Shown here: positions 1-7,800 of the stretch, piece by piece
How positions within the stretch are numbered: position 1 is the first letter of the stretch
Layout of the letters: each line of letters starts with the position of its first letter
Source: Proteobacteria bacterium UBA6908
GTDB taxonomy: Bacteria; Pseudomonadota; Gammaproteobacteria; Acidiferrobacterales; UBA6901
DNA: 14,858 bases
Reading direction: 5' to 3'
Assembly: GCA_002451085.1 (NCBI GenBank)
Contig: DKBE01000083.1
Coordinates: 18,440 to 33,297, forward strand
Program-made: the position numbers and the translations under genes
The notes under the pieces: generated by a model
The model's database searches: none
The model's input: the letters and a program-made list of their open reading frames with translations, nothing else
Told to the model about the DNA's origin: nothing

Positions 1-936
1 ATCACCGTCGATATCGAAGGCGTTGAGTCACTGCATCTGGTGCATGATGATGTCATGCTCGAAGCGGCCGCTACCTCGTTCCAGGTACACCTGCAGGTGC
101 CGGCTGCCGAGTGCGTGCGCTACTACAATGCCTCACTGATCGCATCGGCTCCGGTCCTGGCACTCGGCGTTAACTCCCCGTTTCTGTTCAATCGGCTGCT
201 GTGGCAGGAAACCCGTATCCCGCTGTTCGAGCAAGCGGTGGCCATGCTGCCGTCGGATGCCGATCCCGCCAATCGCCGCGTCAGTTTCGGCAGCGGTTAC
301 CTGCAGGAACAAATCGACGAGTATTTCCTCGACAATCTGCGACGCTACCCGGTCTTGCTGCCGATTGTGCACGACACACCACTGGACATGTTTGCCCACC
401 TGCGCCTGCACAACGGTACGATCTGGCGCTGGAACCGCCCACTGGTCGGTTTTGACGATGACGGCACTCCGCATGTGCGTATCGAACACCGCGTGCTGCC
501 GGCCGGCCCCAGCCTCATCGACATGCTGGCCAATGCCGCGCTCTACACCGGTCTCGTGACGGCTCTTGCCACACAGCCGGTGGCGCCGGAAACCGGCCTG
601 CCATTTCCGAAAGCACGCGCCAACTTCTATGCCGCCGCCCGTTACGGGCTGGAGGCACGTCTGCACTGGATGCAGTCTCCAGAAACCGGGGCACGTGAAT
701 TGCTTGAGCAGGAGTTACTACCGCTGGCGCGGCACGGTCTGCGTTCGCTGGACATCCACGAAGCCGACATTGAACGCTACTTCGATGTCCTGAGCGCGCG
801 CGTGCGCAGCGGCCAGACCGGAGCGGCGTGGCAACGTGCCTACACGGAACGGCATGGCCGTGACTTCCTGCGCCTCAGCGCGGCCTATCTCGAATACCAG
901 CGCAGCGGTGCCCCGGTGCATGAGTGGGGGATGTGA
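1..936 (+). CDS. GCS2-family carboxylate-amine ligase (glutamate-cysteine ligase-like), 5'-truncated
   Basis: The reading frame is open from base 1, so the N-terminal part lies outside the window; 311 residues are visible. The GTG at 40 is internal (leucine- and histidine-rich sequence continues upstream in frame), not the true start. Recognisable family blocks are AAATSFQVHLQV near the visible start, NGTIWRWNRPLVGF (about residue 139), and RIEHRVLPAGPSLIDMLANA (about residue 160), which carries the E/R-rich nucleotide-binding strand typical of GCS2/YbdK-type ligases. The family makes an amide bond between a carboxylate and an amine using ATP. The substrate here cannot be read from the sequence; YbdK-like members are weak gamma-glutamyl-cysteine synthetases, and many are simply unknown amidoligases. 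It overlaps the next gene (stop and start share an A), which encodes an M14 hydrolase, suggesting paired synthesis and breakdown of one product. The family is clear; true GshA activity is doubtful. Confidence 0.85.
   Translation: MTVDIEGVESLHLVHDDVMLEAAATSFQVHLQVPAAECVRYYNASLIASAPVLALGVNSPFLFNRLLWQETRIPLFEQAVAMLPSDADPANRRVSFGSGYLQEQIDEYFLDNLRRYPVLLPIVHDTPLDMFAHLRLHNGTIWRWNRPLVGFDDDGTPHVRIEHRVLPAGPSLIDMLANAALYTGLVTALATQPVAPETGLPFPKARANFYAAARYGLEARLHWMQSPETGARELLEQELLPLARHGLRSLDIHEADIERYFDVLSARVRSGQTGAAWQRAYTERHGRDFLRLSAAYLEYQRSGAPVHEWGM
926..930 (+). promoter_or_regulatory. Ribosome binding site for the M14 peptidase
   Basis: A GGGGG run lies 5 nt before the ATG at 936, inside the last codons of the ligase gene. 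It favours ATG 936, which overlaps the ligase stop as TGATG, over the GTG at 924. Start and stop sharing a base suggests translational coupling. Confidence 0.5.
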
Positions 937-1949
937 TGCTCAAGGTGCTCGAACATATCCCGGCAGGTCTGCTCTCCGCCGCGCCGGCGGAACTGGCTAC
1001 CTTGCTCGGCGGACCGACCCTGATTCACCTGCCGGGCCGGCGCACGCCGGCGCTGTTCACTTCGGTGCTGCTGCATGGCAACGAAGATGTCGGCCTGCTG
1101 GCGGTACAGCAGCTGCTGGCCCGTTATCGGGAGCGCGAACTGCCACGCGCCCTGTCAATTTTTATCGGCAACGTGGCGGCGGCCCGCCACGGCCTGCGCC
1201 GGCTCGATGCGCAACCGGACTACAACCGCGTGTGGCCGGGCGGTGTCACCCGGGAAAGTCCCGAGCGCCAGATGATGAGCGAGATTGTGGACAACATGCG
1301 TGACCGTGGTGTATTCGCCAGCATCGATGTGCACAACAATACCGGTCTCAACCCGCATTACGGCTGCGTCAACCGTCTGGATCCTTCATTCCTGCATCTG
1401 GCCACCCTGTTCTCACGTACGGTGGTGTATTTCACCGAGCCGCCAGGCGTACAGTCGCGGGCCTTTGCCGATCTCTGCCCGGCGGTCACGATTGAATGCG
1501 GCAAGCCCGGCTCACCCGGCAGCGACACCCACGCCGCCGAGTTCCTTGAAGCTGCGCTGCACCTGTCTGAATTTCCGCAGCATCCGGTGGCCGCGCACGA
1601 TATCGACCTTTACCATACCGTGGCGACCGTGAAAGTTCCGGACAACATCGACTTCAGCTTCGGCCCAAGTCCCGCGGCCCTGCAATTCGAACCCGATCTC
1701 GACCATCTCAATTTCCGTGAGCTGGCGGCCGGCACCCGGTTCGCACGGATTCTTTTGAAAGCGTCGGCCCCGCTGCACATCCCGGATGCCAGCGGCGGCA
1801 ATCGCTGGCAGGAATTTTTCACCCTGGCCGACGGCAATCTGGTGCTCCGCCGCCCGCTCATGCCGTCGATGCTCACGCTCGACCAACGGATCATTCGCCA
1901 GGACTGCCTGTGCTATCTGATGGAACGATTGCCGATGCCGGGCATCTGA
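936..1949 (+). CDS. M14-family zinc carboxypeptidase / succinylglutamate desuccinylase-aspartoacylase-like protein
   Basis: This is a 337-residue protein when started at ATG 936. The zinc site of the family is visible: HGNE (H47, E50) for the first two ligands and H133 in SIDVHNNTG for the third. E187 in TIECGKPG is the likely catalytic glutamate. A DYNRVWPG block near residue 95 is the usual substrate-carboxylate binding region (N/R). These hydrolases remove acyl or amino-acid groups from amides. A stop/start overlap joins it to the upstream GCS2-type ligase. The pair is therefore likely co-translated and may act on the same compound, one forming and one cleaving the bond; that link is inferred. 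There is no signal peptide, so it is probably cytoplasmic. Family assignment is strong, but neither AstE nor aspartoacylase activity should be assumed, because the arginine-succinyltransferase pathway genes are not nearby. Confidence 0.85.
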   Translation: MLKVLEHIPAGLLSAAPAELATLLGGPTLIHLPGRRTPALFTSVLLHGNEDVGLLAVQQLLARYRERELPRALSIFIGNVAAARHGLRRLDAQPDYNRVWPGGVTRESPERQMMSEIVDNMRDRGVFASIDVHNNTGLNPHYGCVNRLDPSFLHLATLFSRTVVYFTEPPGVQSRAFADLCPAVTIECGKPGSPGSDTHAAEFLEAALHLSEFPQHPVAAHDIDLYHTVATVKVPDNIDFSFGPSPAALQFEPDLDHLNFRELAAGTRFARILLKASAPLHIPDASGGNRWQEFFTLADGNLVLRRPLMPSMLTLDQRIIRQDCLCYLMERLPMPGI

Positions 1950-1974
1950 GCGGGTATGTTATTCTTGAACCTTT

Positions 1975-1991
1975 CCGGCACACGTTGCCGG
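1975..1991. other. Perfect 6-bp inverted repeat between M14 gene and dadA
   Basis: CCGGCA, 5-nt loop CACGT, TGCCGG. It sits in the 69-nt gap, about 27 nt before the dadA ATG. There is no T run after it, so it is not a convincing intrinsic terminator. It could be a small hairpin in the dadA leader or an operator half-site pair, or chance in GC-rich DNA. Confidence 0.25.
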
Positions 1992-2018
1992 CCAACAAAT
2001 GGCAGCCAATTCCCTTAA

Positions 2019-3278
2019 ATGAAGATTCTGGTTCTTGGCGGTGGTGTCATCGGTGTCACCAGCGCGTTTTACCTTAACCGGGCCGGTCACGATGTAATTC
2101 TGCTCGAGCGCCGCCAGGAACTGGCGCGCGAAACCAGCTTCGCCAACGGCGGGCAGATTTCCTGGGGATCGGGCCATCCGTGGGCAGCACCCGGGGTGCC
2201 TGCCCAGGCCCTGCGCTGGATGTTCAAGAGTCACTCGCCGCTGGTGTTGCGGCCGAGACTGGACAAGGCCATGTGGCGCTGGCTCGCGCAATCGTATCGC
2301 CAGTGCAAACCCGAGCACTTCCGCGAGAACAAGGAGCGCCAGCTGCGACTGGCCCGCTACAGCCATAACTGCCTCGTCCAGTTGCGTGATGAACTTGATC
2401 TTGATTACGCCGCCGCCACCCGCGGCGCGCTGGTGCTGCACCGCGATCCGCAAGCATTCCAAATGAGCGAACAGCAGCTCCCGATGCTGGAATCACTCGG
2501 CATCCCGGTGCACCGCCTCGATCGTGATGGCTGCATCGAGCATGAACCGGCCCTGGAGCGAGTCGCCGATCGCGTGGCCGGCGGTCTCTTGTTTCCGGAG
2601 GATGAATCCGGTGACTGCCAGCTGTTTACCGAGCAACTGGCCAGGCACGCTGAAGCGGCCGGCGTCGAAATCCGCACTGGCACCACGGCGCTGGCGGTTG
2701 TTCCCGGCGAAGACCGGATCGAACAGGTGCTCACCGACCGCGGCTCACTGCGTGCCGATGCCTATGTTCTGGCCTGTGGCAGCTATTCCCCACTGTTTCT
2801 CCGGCCGATCGGGATCGAGCTGCCGATTTATCCGGTCAAGGGCTACTCCATCACCATGACCTTGCGACGCAAGACCGCCGCACCACGCGGCACGATTACC
2901 GACGAGCAGTACAAGACCGTCATTACCCGACTCGGCAACCGGTTGCGGGCAGCCGGAACCGCCGAGCTGGCAGGCTACGACCACCACGTCTCCAGCAAGC
3001 GCATCGAGACGCTCATGCATGTCGTCGGCGACTTGTTCCCGGAGGCCGGCGACCTGACGCGCGTGGAGACCTGGACCGGCCTGCGCCCGATGACCCCGGA
3101 CAACACGCCGGTGCTGGGCAGTACGCCCTACCGCAACCTGTTCCTCAATACCGGACACGGTACCCTGGGCTGGACCATGGCCTGCGGCTCCGGCCGCGCG
3201 CTGGCCGACGTGATCTCCGAACGCACGCCGGAGATCGATCTCGGCGGACTCACCTTGGAACGTTTCAGCAAGCGCTAA
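2019..3278 (+). CDS. dadA: D-amino acid dehydrogenase, FAD-dependent
   Basis: This 419-residue protein is close to the 432 of E. coli DadA. The N-terminus carries the FAD-binding Rossmann motif GGGVIG (residues 7-12), ending in the acidic residue of ILLERR. The ETSFANGGQISWG block (about residues 38-50) and the C-terminal TGLRPMTPDNTPVLG and NTGHGTLGW blocks (about residues 349-385) are typical of DadA. The family oxidatively deaminates D-amino acids, mainly D-alanine, to 2-oxo acids, passing electrons to the membrane quinone pool as a peripheral inner-membrane enzyme. No alanine racemase (dadX) lies next to it, unlike the dadAX operon of enterics. No clear Shine-Dalgarno precedes ATG 2019, but the start fits the family's N-terminus exactly. 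It lies 69 nt after the M14 gene and may be separately transcribed. Confidence 0.9.
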   Translation: MKILVLGGGVIGVTSAFYLNRAGHDVILLERRQELARETSFANGGQISWGSGHPWAAPGVPAQALRWMFKSHSPLVLRPRLDKAMWRWLAQSYRQCKPEHFRENKERQLRLARYSHNCLVQLRDELDLDYAAATRGALVLHRDPQAFQMSEQQLPMLESLGIPVHRLDRDGCIEHEPALERVADRVAGGLLFPEDESGDCQLFTEQLARHAEAAGVEIRTGTTALAVVPGEDRIEQVLTDRGSLRADAYVLACGSYSPLFLRPIGIELPIYPVKGYSITMTLRRKTAAPRGTITDEQYKTVITRLGNRLRAAGTAELAGYDHHVSSKRIETLMHVVGDLFPEAGDLTRVETWTGLRPMTPDNTPVLGSTPYRNLFLNTGHGTLGWTMACGSGRALADVISERTPEIDLGGLTLERFSKR

Positions 3279-3308
3279 CCATTGTGGACCAGCCGAGCGA
3301 GACGCCTG

Positions 3309-3701
3309 CTAGCTGGCCAGCAATGCGCGTACCTGCGGCTCGGTCTTGCCGCCAACAACGAGTTTCCGGATAACGCCGCGCTCGACCAGCGCCAGTGACG
3401 GCGTCGCCATCACGCCAAACTGGTGAGCCAGGGCAGCGGACTCGGCCACATTGATCTTGATTACATTCTGGCGTTCCGTTGCCAGGCGATCGATCACCGG
3501 AGTCATGCTGCGACATATACCGCAGGTGGGGCTCCAGAAATACACCAGCAGCCGGGGTTGGTTGCGCTGGGCGGCGGTCAACACCGATTCCAGTTCCGGC
3601 ACGGCGCGGCCGCGCGCCCGGTAGGCGGGCCACAGCGGCGACAAGTTAAACAACAGAAACGCCGCGATGAATGCGGGAATCAGGTAACCCAGCCAGTCCA
3701 T
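3309..3701 (-). CDS. Membrane-anchored thioredoxin-like protein
   Basis: The product has 130 residues when started at the ATG at 3701. A hydrophobic stretch of about residues 4-21 (LGYLIPAFIAAFLLFNLS) looks like an N-terminal membrane anchor, followed by a thioredoxin fold. The WSPTCGICRSM block holds a CGIC active site (C60, C63), and MATPSLAL supplies the cis-proline loop (the TP of thioredoxins). The anchor with a following basic stretch does not settle which side of the membrane the domain faces. CGIC is not the CGPC of classical thioredoxin, so the redox potential and partner may differ. It is the last of three minus-strand genes, 69 nt after the VIT-family gene, and converges on dadA with a 30-nt gap. 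A role as a general disulfide reductase or in maturation of a neighbouring protein is only inference. Confidence 0.8.
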   Translation of the reverse strand: MDWLGYLIPAFIAAFLLFNLSPLWPAYRARGRAVPELESVLTAAQRNQPRLLVYFWSPTCGICRSMTPVIDRLATERQNVIKINVAESAALAHQFGVMATPSLALVERGVIRKLVVGGKTEPQVRALLAS

Positions 3702-3708
3702 GGTAGTG

Positions 3709-3712
3709 CTCC
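3709..3712 (-). promoter_or_regulatory. Ribosome binding site deciding the thioredoxin-like start
   Basis: GGAG on the minus strand, 7 nt before the ATG at 3701. It supports this start over the in-frame codon 57 bases further upstream, which would add an arginine-rich stretch before the membrane anchor. Confidence 0.6.
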
Positions 3713-3770
3713 GAAACACGATGGCCGACAGCTTACGCCGCGATACCCGCCCGGTCACGCCTACACCCCA

Positions 3771-4349
3771 TTAGCGCGGACTCACCAGGTAAACCAGCAA
3801 TGCCGTGACCGCAGCCACCAGAAGTGTTCGCAATCCAGCCCACAACCAGAACGTACCGCTGATCCGTCCGAGATACACCCCGAGCAGGAACATCGTCACG
3901 AGGGCCGTCGCCTGCGCGGCATGCAACGGTTCGGCCGGTAGCGGCAGCGACGCCTGGGCCATCCACAACGGTACGATAATCAAAAATGAAATGACCAAGG
4001 GTGCCGAACCATTGACCAGAGCAATCACCAGCGGCAACACACGCGCACCGTGACCGTAGGTGGACTGGCCGAGATCGGCGATCATCGCGCGCTCGAGTTC
4101 GCGCAGCTCATGGCGCTTCTCGGCCGACTCGCTGATGTAGGCGCTGCTGACACCGCTCACGCCGAGGGCGATGGCCGCGCCCAGACAGGCGTTGATCACC
4201 ACCGGCAGCTGAGTGGTTTCGCTGACCGAAAAGCCCACGAGCAAACCAAGCATGGTGAGCGCGCCATCGAACCCGTTCACCACGAAATAGCGACGCGCGA
4301 TCAGGTGCGCACGCGTGATGTGCAGCAGTACCTGCAGGCGCCGGAGCAT
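3771..4349 (-). CDS. VIT1/CCC1-family (DUF125) membrane protein, likely metal transporter
   Basis: The 192-residue product is an integral membrane protein. About five hydrophobic segments can be seen (roughly residues 23-45, 49-72, 103-130, 143-162, 167-189). Segment one contains VVNGFDGALTMLGLLVGF, matching the conserved N/D-G signature of the VIT1/CCC1 family. The charged linker EKRHELRELERAMIADL after segment two corresponds to the acidic cytoplasmic loop in which the yeast and plant vacuolar iron transporters bind metal; here it is short. Known members export Fe2+ or Mn2+ from the cytosol, so metal efflux is the best guess. It follows the DUF211 gene with an 11-nt gap, which suggests an operon, and the product more closely resembles short archaeal-type members than eukaryotic VIT1. 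No strong Shine-Dalgarno is seen, so translation may depend on the upstream gene. Ion specificity is not determined. Confidence 0.75.
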   Translation of the reverse strand: MLRRLQVLLHITRAHLIARRYFVVNGFDGALTMLGLLVGFSVSETTQLPVVINACLGAAIALGVSGVSSAYISESAEKRHELRELERAMIADLGQSTYGHGARVLPLVIALVNGSAPLVISFLIIVPLWMAQASLPLPAEPLHAAQATALVTMFLLGVYLGRISGTFWLWAGLRTLLVAAVTALLVYLVSPR

Positions 4350-4360
4350 CGACGTGTTCG

Positions 4361-4639
4361 TCAGCGGGTATCGGCCGGACTCTGGCCGCTCTGGACATCG
4401 ACTTCGTCAATGCTGTGAATCGAGCCGCCCTGGCTTGAGATCACGTCATGAATCACGTCATAACTCAGTCCGTCGCCTTCAATGATAATGACCACGGTCT
4501 CGGTCTTCTCGTCGACGGCCGTGACGGTCAGCTTGACCCCGGCACCGGGCACCTGCTCGGCAATTGTGCTCGCGAATTCCAGACCGTTGGGCTGATGTGG
4601 CTTGAGCACATCCAGCACGATACGCTTCACTTTCACCAT
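4361..4639 (-). CDS. DUF211 domain protein
   Basis: This small 92-residue protein matches DUF211 over nearly its whole length. The N-terminal VKRIVLDVLKPH strand, the middle EKTETVVIIIEGDGLSYDVI, and the C-terminal GGSIHSIDEVDV are the family hallmarks; a polar tail of about 10 residues follows. The pattern of alternating strands and helices suggests a ferredoxin-like, ACT-like fold. The function is unknown to me. The family is best known in archaea, and is met only sporadically in bacteria. It directly precedes the VIT/CCC1-family gene, so a role in metal sensing or as an accessory to the transporter is plausible but inferred. The GTG/ATG question does not arise: ATG 4639 has a strong Shine-Dalgarno. 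Its base composition looks like that of the neighbours, so if it was acquired from an archaeon the event is not recent. Confidence 0.85.
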   Translation of the reverse strand: MVKVKRIVLDVLKPHQPNGLEFASTIAEQVPGAGVKLTVTAVDEKTETVVIIIEGDGLSYDVIHDVISSQGGSIHSIDEVDVQSGQSPADTR

Positions 4640-4843
4640 AAATCCGCTCCTTGCCTATTTCCTGTCCAGCTGCAATCAATCACCGAAAATCATGTACTGG
4701 CTACGATTCCGCCCGCTGCAGCCGATCGTTGCACCGAATGCGCCGAATATCCGTCAGGCGTTTCACGGGACTGGTCATCCTGATTGAATAGGGCCAAGAT
4801 AGACGGGCCTGCTGTTGACGACACTGATCCAGCTCAAAATCTG
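4640..4843. promoter_or_regulatory. Divergent intergenic region, DUF211 operon and lhr
   Basis: This 204-nt region should hold promoters for both directions. I do not find a -35/-10 pair on either strand with good match and spacing. Isolated fragments exist (TTGACG at 4815-4820 on the plus strand), but they lie too close to the lhr ATG to serve it. No open reading frame, tRNA or strong hairpin is apparent. Confidence 0.35.
4647..4652 (-). promoter_or_regulatory. Strong ribosome binding site for the DUF211 gene
   Basis: AAGGAG on the minus strand, 7 nt before ATG 4639. This is the best Shine-Dalgarno in the window and marks the first gene of the minus-strand three-gene group. Confidence 0.75.
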
Positions 4844-7800
4844 ATGCCGCTTCAATCCTTTCACCCCGCGGTGGCGCGCTGGTTTGCCAGTGCCTTTCCA
4901 GCCCCGACCGCACCGCAACTTGAAGCCTGGCCGGCGATCCGCGCCGGGCGCCACACGCTGATTGCCGCGCCGACCGGCTCCGGCAAGACGCTGGCGGCCT
5001 TTCTCGCGGCCATCGACGACTTGGTGACGGACGGCGTAGACCGCCCGCTCGCGGACGAGACGCGCGTGCTGTACGTCTCGCCACTCAAGGCACTGTCGAA
5101 CGATATTGAACGCAACCTGCGGTGGCCGCTGAACGGCATCCGCGCCCAGCTGGATGTGCTCGGGCAATCGCCGGTCGATATCCGCGTGGCCGTGCGCACC
5201 GGCGACACCACCCCAGGCGAGCGCGCGGCCATGAAGAAACAGCCGCCGCACATTCTGGTGACCACCCCCGAATCGTTGTACCTGCTGCTCACCAGTGAAT
5301 CCGGCCGTGCCATGCTCGCCACCGTGAAGAGCGTGATCGTGGATGAAATCCACGCCGTTGCCGGGTCCAAGCGCGGATCACACCTGGCCCTGTCGCTCGA
5401 ACGGCTGACCAGCCTGGTCGCCCCCGGGGCTCTGACCCGGATCGGCCTGTCCGCCACACAGAAACCCATTGAGGACGTCGCGCGCTTCCTGGTGGGCACG
5501 GACGCGCTGGATGCGGATGGCGCACCGGCCTGTGCCATCGTGAATACCGGCCATGTGTTGCGGCGCGACCTGGCGCTGGAGTTGCCGGGCGCGCCGCTCG
5601 AGGCGGTCATGTCCGGCGAGGTGTGGGAGCAGGCGTACAACCGCCTGGCGGAACTCGTGCATGCGCACCGGACCACGCTGGTGTTCGCCAACACCCGGCG
5701 GATGGTGGAGCGCGTGACCCGTCACCTGTCCGAACGGCTCGGCAAGGAAATTGTCGCCGCGCATCACGGCAGCCTGTCCAAAGAGCAGCGCTTCGAATCC
5801 GAACAGCGCCTCAAGGACGGCAAACTGCGGGTGCTGGTGGCCACCGCCTCGCTGGAACTGGGCATCGACATTGGTGACGTTGACCTGGTGTGCCAGCTCG
5901 GCAGCCCGCGTTCGATTGCCACCTTCCTGCAGCGCGTCGGTCGCGCCAACCATGCGGTCGGCGGCATCCCCAAAGGGCGGCTGTTCCCGCTGAGCCGCGA
6001 CGAGCTGGTCGAGAGCGCCGCGCTGCTCGATGCCGTGCACCGCGGCGAGCTCGACCGGCTGATCATTCCACCGAAACCGCTGGATGTGCTGGCCCAGCAG
6101 ATCGTCGCGGAAGTGGCGGCACGCGACTACGGCGAGGACGAACTGTATGCGCTGGTTCGACGCGCCTCCCCATATTGCGATCTCGGCCGCCACGAATTCG
6201 ATGCCGTGCTGCACATGTTGTCGGAAGGTTATGCCACCCGCCGTGGCCGGCGCTCGGCCTATCTGCACCGCGATGCCGTCAACCGGCGGCTGCGCGCGCG
6301 CAAGGGCGCGCGCCTCACTGCCCTCACCAATGGCGGTGCGATACCGGACAATGCCGACTACCGCGTACTGCTGGCACCCACCGACACCTTCATCGGCACG
6401 CTCAACGAGGATTTCGCCATCGAGTCGCAGGCCGGCGACATCTTCCAGCTTGGCAATGCCTCGTACCGAATTATCAAGATCGAGTCCGGAACGGTACGGG
6501 TCGAGGACGCCCGCGGTGCACCGCCGTCGATTCCCTTCTGGATCGGCGAAGCCCCGGCACGCACCGATGAACTCTCGGCGGCGGTGGCGCGCCTGCGCGC
6601 CACCATCAACGACCACCTGCCGGAGATCAGCGCCGACACGCTGGCGGCCACGGTCGAGTGGTTGATGCGCGAGCTGCATCTCGATCATTCTGCCGCGCGC
6701 CAGCTGACAGACTATCTGGCCGCCGCCAAGGGCATGCTCGGTGTGCTGCCCACCCAGGACACACTGGTGCTGGAACGTTTTTTCGACGAGACCGGCGGCC
6801 AGCAACTGATCGTACACAGCCCGTTCGGGAGCCGCGTGAATCGTGCCTGGGGCCTTGCGCTCCGCAAGCGTTTCTGTCGCAAGTTCAATTTCGAATTGCA
6901 GGCGGCGGTCACTGAAGATGCCATCATTCTCTCGCTCGGTGAGACGCACAGCTTTCCGCTGGAAGACGTCGCGAAGTATCTCAACAGCCGTTCCGTGCGC
7001 ACGGTGCTCGTCCAGGCGCTGCTTGCCGCACCGCTGTTCACCACCCGCTGGCGCTGGGTGGCGAATATCGCACTGGCCATCAAGCGCTTCCGCGGCGGAA
7101 AAAAGAACCCGCCCCAGTTCCAGCGCATCGAGGCCGAGGATCTGGTGGCGGTGGTGTTCCCGGACCAGATTGCCTGTGCCGAAAACCTTGTCGGTGACCG
7201 CGAAGTGCCGGACCACCCGCTCGTCAACCAGACGCTTGCTGACTGCCTGACCGAGGCCATGGATATCGAGGCACTCGAAACATTGCTGGGCGCCCTGGAA
7301 AATGGCGACAAGACCATCGTGGCGCGCGACCTGCCGCACCCTTCGCCGCTGGCGCTGGAGATTCTCAATGCGCGGCCGTACGGCTTTCTGGATGATGCAC
7401 CGCTCGAGGAACGCCGCACCCAGGCGGTCGCCAGCCGCCGCTGGCTGGATCCGGCCGAGGCGGCCGAATTCGGCCAGCTCGATCACGAGGCCATCGCGCG
7501 GGTACGCGACGAGGCTTGGCCGGCCATCGACAATGCTGATGAATTACATGACGCGCTGATGTTGTTCGGCGCCCTGCCGCCGCTGGAATCCGCGCAATTT
7601 CTGTTTGAATCGCTGGTGCGCGATCGGCGTGCCACCCGGCTGACGTTGCCGGAACAACACTCACTGTGGATTGCCGCCGAACGACTGCCGATGCTGCAGG
7701 CGATTTATTCGCAGGCGGCGATCGAACCGGCACTGATCGCGCCGGCTGAATTCGCGATGCGGACATGGACGCGCAGCGAGGCGCTGGTTGAGCTGGTCCG

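Noticed and set aside
40..42. GTG as the start of the first gene
   Set aside because: The frame continues open to base 1 with sequence that fits the ligase family, so this codon is internal and the true start lies upstream.
133..666. A 177-codon minus-strand open frame
   Set aside because: It lies inside the clear GCS2-family gene on the other strand and has no family signature.
3312..3321. A 10-bp perfect palindrome GCTGGCCAGC near the thioredoxin-like stop
   Set aside because: It has no loop or T run, lies in coding sequence, and such palindromes occur by chance in GC-rich DNA. It is not a terminator.
4784..4843. TTG start giving Lhr 20 more residues
   Set aside because: The added residues do not resemble other Lhr N-termini and no Shine-Dalgarno precedes the TTG; ATG 4844 fits the family.
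4815..4843. TTGACG as a -35 box for lhr
   Set aside because: With usual spacing the -10 would fall almost on the ATG, leaving no leader or ribosome binding site.
5378..7486. A 702-codon open frame on the minus strand opposite lhr
   Set aside because: It is entirely antisense to lhr, shows no recognisable domain, and is low-complexity in Q, R and G. GC-rich codon use in lhr removes stops on the opposite strand, so it is a shadow.
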